DNA of 64,000 nucleotides. Origin: Dryomyza anilis (taxonomy: Eukaryota; Arthropoda; Insecta; Diptera; Dryomyzidae). The stretch is from the NCBI GenBank assembly GCA_951804985.1, contig OX638132.1, positions 86,246,696 to 86,310,695 on the forward strand, in the 5' to 3' direction. Of the stretch, positions 59,501-64,000 are shown in pieces. A program made the translations under genes and the position numbers. Position 1 is the stretch's first letter, and each line of letters opens with the position of its first letter. Under the pieces are notes generated by a model that was given only the letters and a program-made list of their open reading frames with translations, was not told where the DNA came from and made no database searches.

Positions 59501-62500
59501 AAAAATCATATGGACATCCCATATACCAATTCTATACAATTTGCAGATGTTGATTTTAACTGAATACTCAACGTATACGTAACATTTAACGTTTTTTAGA
59601 TAATGCTTTTACGAAAACAGAAATCGAAATTTTAGGCCTTTGTAAGAATTCTTTTAATTATCAAATATAAGGATAAACAACATGCAATATTCCGAAGTAC
59701 TTGGAAAATATTTTCATCTAAACAAAAAAAGAAAAAAATTATATTAGTATTAATGACCTATGATTAGTAAGAACATAGTTTATGGTTAACCAAAACATAC
59801 ACCCGGAAAAAAATTACCTCAAGTCCCATTAAAATTGGTCAATAGCACAATAATAATAATAATAATAGTTTGGCGCTACAGTCCTGTACAGAACTTCGGC
59901 CGAGCTCTCTCACCATTTTGAGCTGTGCGTGTTATATTTGTACTCAAAGTGGTGGGACCTACAGTTTATTGCCGAATCCGAACGGCGGGTGAGAGCTTTT
60001 TCATAGGCAATGTTTTACTCTCGTACGTTTGCCAGTTACTGCCGAGAGGTAGCGCGGTATAGAAAAATGTTTCTATGAAAAGATGTTGTTAGCCCCAGTC
60101 CAGGCTTGAACCGGGGACCTTTTGACTCGCAGTCAAACGCACTAACCACTGAGCTACCGCAGCTACGACAATAATTGATTTAATAGTATACAAAAAATAA
60201 ATCTGTTCATATAAATTCAATGGCAATGTCGTGGTATTTTGTAGTATTTAATGGTATTTCCGATTAAAATAATAATTTATCCTATTGACTATTTTTAATA
60301 GTAAAAAAACTATTATTTATATAGTATTTTTTCTGGGTGTAGTTAAAATTTACGATCAAAAGGTGTTGAAACATAATTTTAGAGTTAATATCAAAAAAGG
60401 CCACAGGAAATCGTCTTCAGTAGTGTTATCTAGTTAGATATGATACTTACAAATACATTTTTATTAAATTTTGATATAAATGAGGAAGGTTAGGTCACAT
60501 GGAAATTTTTCAAGTAGTGACATTTTGATTGTTGTAACAGTAATTCAGATTTATGCAAGTTATTATCATTTATAAATAGTCTAAATGCCTTAACTCAGAA
60601 TGGACATTTCCCGAATGACATTTTCCCAACATGAACATTTCTCAAAATATAAATTTCCTCGTATGGACATTTTCCCGAATCGTTCGTTTTCTCGTTATAG
60701 TCGGCCATCGAACCATTGAGTTGAAAAGAACCGCGCATTTGATCTTCTGTCGCACGTTACGTTTGTGGAACATAATCTCTACGACTGTTCCGATATTTTT
60801 AATATTGACAAATTCAAAACAAGCACCCATCAATACTACTCCATCATTCCATACACCGTTTTAGAAAATATTACTACACGGATAGAAAAGATTTGTTTGA
60901 ATAGGCTTGAATGTAATTTAATTAAATTACAGCGCTGCCTACTTTTACCACTCAATAACACTCACATTAATACTTTTCATATTTCAAAAGTTCTTTTTGG
61001 TGGCAGAATTTGTTTAAGTACCGCCAATTACTGTTAATACCAGATAGTGGCTGTTTGTGAAATTTCCAATTCATTTGTAAAGTACCGATGAATTTGGAAG
61101 AACAACTACTCGATCAACGATTCCCATGAACTACGGAAATTCCGTAGATCCGTCGAGATATCATCCAAAACTGTCTCGTTTTTATTATTTTTTTTTTTTT
61201 TGGTATATTGAACTCCTCGTGGACGATATCGACATCAAAACAAAACAAAAATTTTAAGTAAACATGGTCCACAAAATTAAGTATCCTGAGTTCTTTGAAA
61301 CTGTGTTCTATAAATGAAAACAGTTTTTAAATATGCTCCGAAATTGTCAATACTAGCCTTTGGAATGTTACGGTTCAAGCAAGCCAACTCTGCTGTGACA
61401 ATAGGTCTCAGTTGTATTCTACATAACGGCTCAGATTATTATTAATATTATTATCAGCATTGCCATGTTAAAAAAACACGTGGAAAAGAAGTACAAATTG
61501 TATGAAACTAAAAATAAAAAAATGTACTTCAGAAACATAATTTTCTTACAGTATTTTAACAGAATTGCTAATACCGTATAAAATCCGTATTTTCATCAAA
61601 TCCGTATAAAAACCCGTAATTATTTTGAAAACATGAAAAATTCGTAGAAATCCGTAGAAATCCGTATATCTGGCAGCAGTGTATTAGAACTAAATTAACT
61701 ATTTTTACATTAAAATAAAATGTAAACATATATATGTTTAAATGTAAACTTAAATATGTTTACATGTAAATAAAATGTTTTCCACATTCAAACATATATA
61801 TGTTTGCAAGAACGCCGAAAATTATTCATGTTGAACATCAATATGTTTGAACGAAAACAAAAATATGTTTGGCTGTTATTATAATAATGTTTGGCAATGA
61901 AATAATACTTTTGTTTGCATAAAGCTCCAAAGATATATGTAATGCCTGCAAAATTATGTTTGGGAGAGCCCTTTTTTTGCAGCGTGTAATGCTACGAATT
62001 AAGGTAATGTCAAAAGTTTTACAACATATTCTAGATATTTTTTACATTAATAGCTAAACACAAAAATGCATTTTCCCACAGCACATAACACACAATTAAA
62101 ACTATTATTAATTGCCATTCTTAAGAGTTTATGCAAGACTAATATTAATATAGCTAAGGTATTTTTTCACACACTCAACTCCAGTAATAGGACAAAAACT
62201 AAACAAGAAAAACCATTAAAATAGAAACGTATCTACCTACGGGAGCAATTACAATTGCAAAAACTACAACTACTTCAAAGTTTTTTATTTTTTTGGTCGC
62301 ACAAACTATTTGGCAACAACAACTTTCTCGGTTGATTAACAAGTTCTTTTTGCAGTCAATCGCATACAAAGCCATCAACAGAAAACCCCAAACAAAAATA
62401 AATAAAACAATTATGAATCGAGTAAAAACAACGTCGAATTGAATTGAGCAGGGTGCTGAGGTGAAAGAGCTCTCCTTTAGCGTACGGATCTGCGGGCATC

Positions 62501-63735
62501 CAACTTCAAAAGTACGTCGTCGTATCGGAACGAACGTCAGCTGCCAAACCATCAAGAGTCAACTTTCACTTTGACATTGAAATTTTAGCTATTGGAAGCC
62601 ATGAAAACGTGCTGAACGTGCACGTAGCGCAAAAAAAGTCGCATATAAATGCTAAAAGTTAAACGACCGACAGACCGTTGCAACGAGGTGAAACGATGCG
62701 ATGCACTTTACGCATGCGCACAGCTGCGCATCCAGTAGCTGGCTGCACAACCCAATAGAAAAACCAGCAGATAACGAAGTCAATTCTGTTGCAGCAATTA
62801 GTATCTAACAGCTGTCCGCTTTTGCGTATTGGCGATAGCAATGCAACAAGTGTTACTGCTATTTCTAACTGGGGCACAATGTATCTGTTAGATATGACCT
62901 ATGCAGATACCGTTTCAGTTTCCCTTGACGTTTGTTTGGTTGCACCAAGATGACTGCCTACGAAGACCAACATTTAATGAATTATTATTATTATTAAATT
63001 GTATGCATTTAAATGTGCAAAGAAAAGTGTATTCAGCGGATGCTTGGAAAATCGTGACCGTGAAAGTTTTCTAATTTGGCGAATAAACCAATAAATGATT
63101 TTATAATTTGCGAATGTCTAACAACGACTGGAAAACTACTTTTTCCACAGTTGAGTTTCGCTGCAGATTTTAACTTTAAATTGTAGTTGTATCTAAAAGT
63201 TGTATCTGTCAGATGTATCTACAAGATAAGTATTTGCATAGAGTGCAAGCTAAACGGATTGGAGTGTTTTTTTTTTGCAAACATTTCTAGTGCCAACAAA
63301 AGTTAATAAATCTTTGCTATTTCGGGTTATCATGATCATCGACATCATCTCGCTGTGAAGGAGAACTTTCTCTTGTCGCAGTCGATGCTGTTTGGGGTTC
63401 AATGAATTTTGAACACGTTCAGTTTTAGCTTCCAGCTACTTATACGACGCGTTTCTCTCGCATTTCAAAAGGAATGCCTGTCGAATTAATTGAATCAAAT
63501 TAGCGGTTGGATTTTAATTTGGAATTCAACAAATCGGACAAATCTAAATGCAATTTTTATTTCAAATTTGTTTTTTTTTTTGGTCCACTGTTTAATTAAT
63601 AAACTTACTTTTTCTTGAAAGCCTTTGAGGCAGTGATTGCTGCAAATGCTGCCATTTCACTGTTATGCGTATCCTCTACTGGAGCGCTGAATTTTGATAG
63701 CATGGCTGCCGGGTGATTATCTGCTAGTAGTTGTC
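47096..63735 (-). CDS. Animal haem peroxidase with very long C-terminal tail (5' partial)
   Basis: Visible exons: 63735-63609, 52609-52220, 51718-50991, 50927-50778, 50723-47576, 47513-47096; 1652 residues, with the 5' end beyond the window. The peroxidase domain (about residues 1-635 of the visible part) carries the catalytic set of the peroxidase-cyclooxygenase superfamily: distal QLLDHD (His about 163), GRSGEQPG with catalytic Arg about 291 and haem-linking Glu about 294, and the proximal FRFGHSLI (His about 395), followed by INIQRGRDHG. These enzymes use hydrogen peroxide to oxidise halides or tyrosines, usually outside the cell or in secretory compartments. The remaining roughly 1,020 residues are low-complexity, Asn/Thr/Lys-rich, with many N-x-S/T sites and an Asp-rich run. 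Drosophila CG42331 may be the orthologue, but I am not certain. Confidence 0.92.
47576..50723 (-). CDS. Peroxidase exon: domain end plus low-complexity tail
   Basis: Begins GFPFGLDLAAINIQRGRDHG, completes the domain at about GSLTPIDLGPWLEQD, and then runs about 880 codons of open, low-complexity sequence in the same exon. The tail contains a Lys/Arg/Asn-rich part, a Tyr/Pro/Asn part (AYKPYGYDRYTSPNPNYANY), a Ser/Gly part and an Asp-rich stretch (DSDEKDYQYDDDSDDDIDND). Confidence 0.93.
50778..50927 (-). CDS. Peroxidase short exon
   Basis: Codes NVSLHEEFQRGDIGSAGSLH, RLIRGLATQRALKRDEF, ITPELTNHLFQTPG. The segment R.L...P.Q..D.FI..ELT..LF is typical of peroxidases. Intron 50777-50724 is 54 bases. 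Confidence 0.93.
50991..51718 (-). CDS. Peroxidase core exon
   Basis: Codes from SINGSVPSCCGSKDFHPSCF through YIDASPIYSSS (calcium-site region), GRSGEQPGLLALHHVWVGEH, MFQHITYREFLPIVLG and FRFGHSLI. All catalytic residues are present. The usual REHNR reads GEHNR here (Arg to Gly). Confidence 0.95.
52220..52609 (-). CDS. Peroxidase exon with distal histidine
   Basis: Codes YKHINELARQAHTPKISLRR, then CNNQRRPRWGAAQMPFNRFL, PPEYGDGVDTIRNS and QWGQLLDHDVTST. The CNN..P.WG...F.R.LPP.Y.DG pattern is the standard opening of insect haem peroxidase domains. DHD carries the distal His and haem-linking Asp. Confidence 0.93.
53793..53900. repeat. 32-bp repeat, three copies, each with an inner palindrome
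   Basis: gcaagcatgagg recurs at 53803, 53835 and 53867, and each unit includes an arm pair of the gaggttgtgccaacctc type. Confidence 0.85.
54978..55196. mobile_element. 219-bp MITE with CACCCAGAAAAA ends, copy 1
   Basis: CACCCAGAAAAAAATACTAT at the left and TTTTTTTCTGGGTG at the right. The interior is rich in aatagt/actatt and has ctattgaccaattttaat. An inverted copy lies at 59800-60339. Confidence 0.85.
55897..55955 (+). repeat. 59-bp exact duplication, copy 1
   Basis: Starts gtcgtttctttgaataaaat. Identical over 59 bases to 57747-57805, 1850 bp away in the same orientation. Confidence 0.9.
56062..56791. mobile_element. hAT-type non-autonomous element with 8-bp target duplication
   Basis: Ends TAGAGATGGGCGCGTGCC... 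and ...GGCACGCGTCCATCTCTA are inverted repeats, flanked by an exact 8-bp duplication atactgac (56054-56061 and 56792-56799). An 8-bp duplication and TAGAGATGGG-like ends are typical of hAT transposons. The interior has GGAACCGGAATCGG words and no transposase. Confidence 0.88.
56990..57490 (-). pseudogene. Decayed coding relic, possibly non-LTR retrotransposon
   Basis: On the minus strand, 57480-57395 reads LTSFIKRLVHVLLKAIPM then AFIDVEDTFNK, resembling the FLDIEGAFNN block of jockey/R1-type reverse transcriptases. Further along, AKILTYGS resembles the later RPILTYGS block. Stops and frame changes interrupt it, and the similarity is weak, so the identity is tentative. Confidence 0.35.
57747..57805 (+). 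repeat. 59-bp exact duplication, copy 2
   Basis: Identical to 55897-55955; flanking sequence differs on both sides. Confidence 0.9.
58623..58810. mobile_element. MITE-like inverted repeat, AATTCATCAATATG ends
   Basis: Left aaattcatcaatatg and right catattgatgaatttt are inverted, about 188 bp apart. The interior is composed of attcat/atgaat words. Confidence 0.65.
59510..59640 (-). repeat. Dispersed repeat family copy (third, reverse)
   Basis: tatggacatcccatatacca then caattctatacaatttgcag matches, in reverse, the 2650 and 32770 copies and the outer tips of the palindrome at 25930. Confidence 0.55.
59800..60339. mobile_element. CACCCAGAAAAA MITE, copy 2, split by a SINE
   Basis: Inverted relative to the copy at 54978. 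Left arm 59800-59854 and right arm 60168-60339 rejoin to a structure like copy 1 once the SINE and one target duplication are removed. Confidence 0.88.
59855..60167 (-). mobile_element. tRNA-derived SINE, copy 4 (well preserved)
   Basis: Reverse orientation: box B complement ggcttgaacc at 60103-60112 and box A complement near 60143-60158. The repeated ATT tail is at the low-coordinate end. Flanked by the target duplication acaataat at 59847-59854 and 60168-60175. Confidence 0.92.
61690..61988. mobile_element. ACACGCTGCAAAAAAA element, reverse copy
   Basis: The terminus gggagagccctttttttgca then gcgtgt ends at 61988 and mirrors the copy at 31177. The interior has aaacatata words. The left boundary is approximate. 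Confidence 0.55.
63609..63735 (-). CDS. Peroxidase upstream exon (first visible)
   Basis: Acceptor ttttacag ends at 63736 and donor gtaagt begins at 63608. Only one frame is open: QLLADNHPAAMLSKFSAPVE then DTHNSEMAAFAAITASKAFK. It ends with AA of a split codon that the exon at 52609 completes with C (Asn). The join is inferred from phase and from the lack of a better upstream exon; no transcript is available. Confidence 0.7.
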
Positions 63736-64000
63736 CTGTAAAAAACAAACAATACAAATTAATACAAATAATTCGCATATTATCATAAGGAGAAATATTA
63801 TGAGAGATTTTCGAGTCGGGATCTCGAAAATGGTCGCAGTAATATATTCAATTTTGAATCTCGTCTAGAATATCGAGTTTCTTGTAGAGAGATTCGAATT
63901 TTATCAATTTCATTCCCCTTTAAATACAAATTAAAAATATTTAAAAAATAAAAATGCGGTTTAAAAATAGTATTTACAAGGGATATGAAAGATATGTTGA
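63736..64000 (-). other. Peroxidase intron running off the window
   Basis: No exon was recognised after the acceptor at 63736; the signal peptide and start codon of the peroxidase must lie beyond 64000. Confidence 0.5.

Larger units (their letters stand above)
52610..63608 (-). other. Large peroxidase intron (about 11 kb)
   Basis: Inferred from the phase match between exons 63609-63735 and 52220-52609. It holds the hAT-type MITE, two copies of the CACCCAGAAAAA element, a SINE and other repeats. GC-richer stretches at about 52660-52990 (CAA/CAG run) and 62440-62950 (with cgcatgcgca at 62711) could be promoters of shorter transcripts, which cannot be shown from sequence. Confidence 0.6.

Noticed and set aside
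62199..62555. 118-codon minus-strand frame
   Set aside because: No domain, lies in the peroxidase intron, and composition is that of non-coding DNA.

Overview
This is nuclear DNA from a higher fly (Diptera, probably Schizophora; a tephritid or similar fly with a large genome would fit). The reasons are spliced protein genes with GT-AG introns, strongly AT-rich introns, many short inverted-repeat transposons, tRNA-derived SINEs, and proteins that read like Drosophila-type orthologues. No bacterial, viral or organellar segment was recognised.

Layout. Positions 1-10558 are non-coding and repeat-rich. An ELOVL fatty-acid elongase gene runs on the + strand from 10559 to about 36 kb in nine or ten coding exons. 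Two neighbouring exons (21152-21232 and 22897-22980) encode alternative versions of the same protein segment and look mutually exclusive. Its last intron (25267-34916) holds a 370-bp near-perfect palindrome and a GC-richer, promoter-like island. A tandem array of about 206-bp units (36515-37892) lies between this gene and the convergent DCAF15-like gene (minus strand, 43883-38434, seven exons, 977 codons deduced). Upstream of DCAF15 is a minisatellite (44284-45030). A haem peroxidase gene follows on the minus strand (63735-47096, six visible exons, 5' end beyond the window). It has a complete peroxidase domain and a very long low-complexity C-terminal tail, and its first visible intron (about 11 kb) is full of nested mobile elements.

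The three genes have unrelated roles: lipid elongation in the ER, substrate recognition for a CUL4-DDB1 ubiquitin ligase, and secreted or extracellular-type haem peroxidase chemistry. There is no sign that they form one pathway. All exon models were made by hand, from reading frame, splice sites and phase matching, without transcript data. The most unusual content is the elongase alternative exon pair, the long palindrome in its intron, the peroxidase tail, and several clear nested insertions of SINEs and MITEs with visible target-site duplications.
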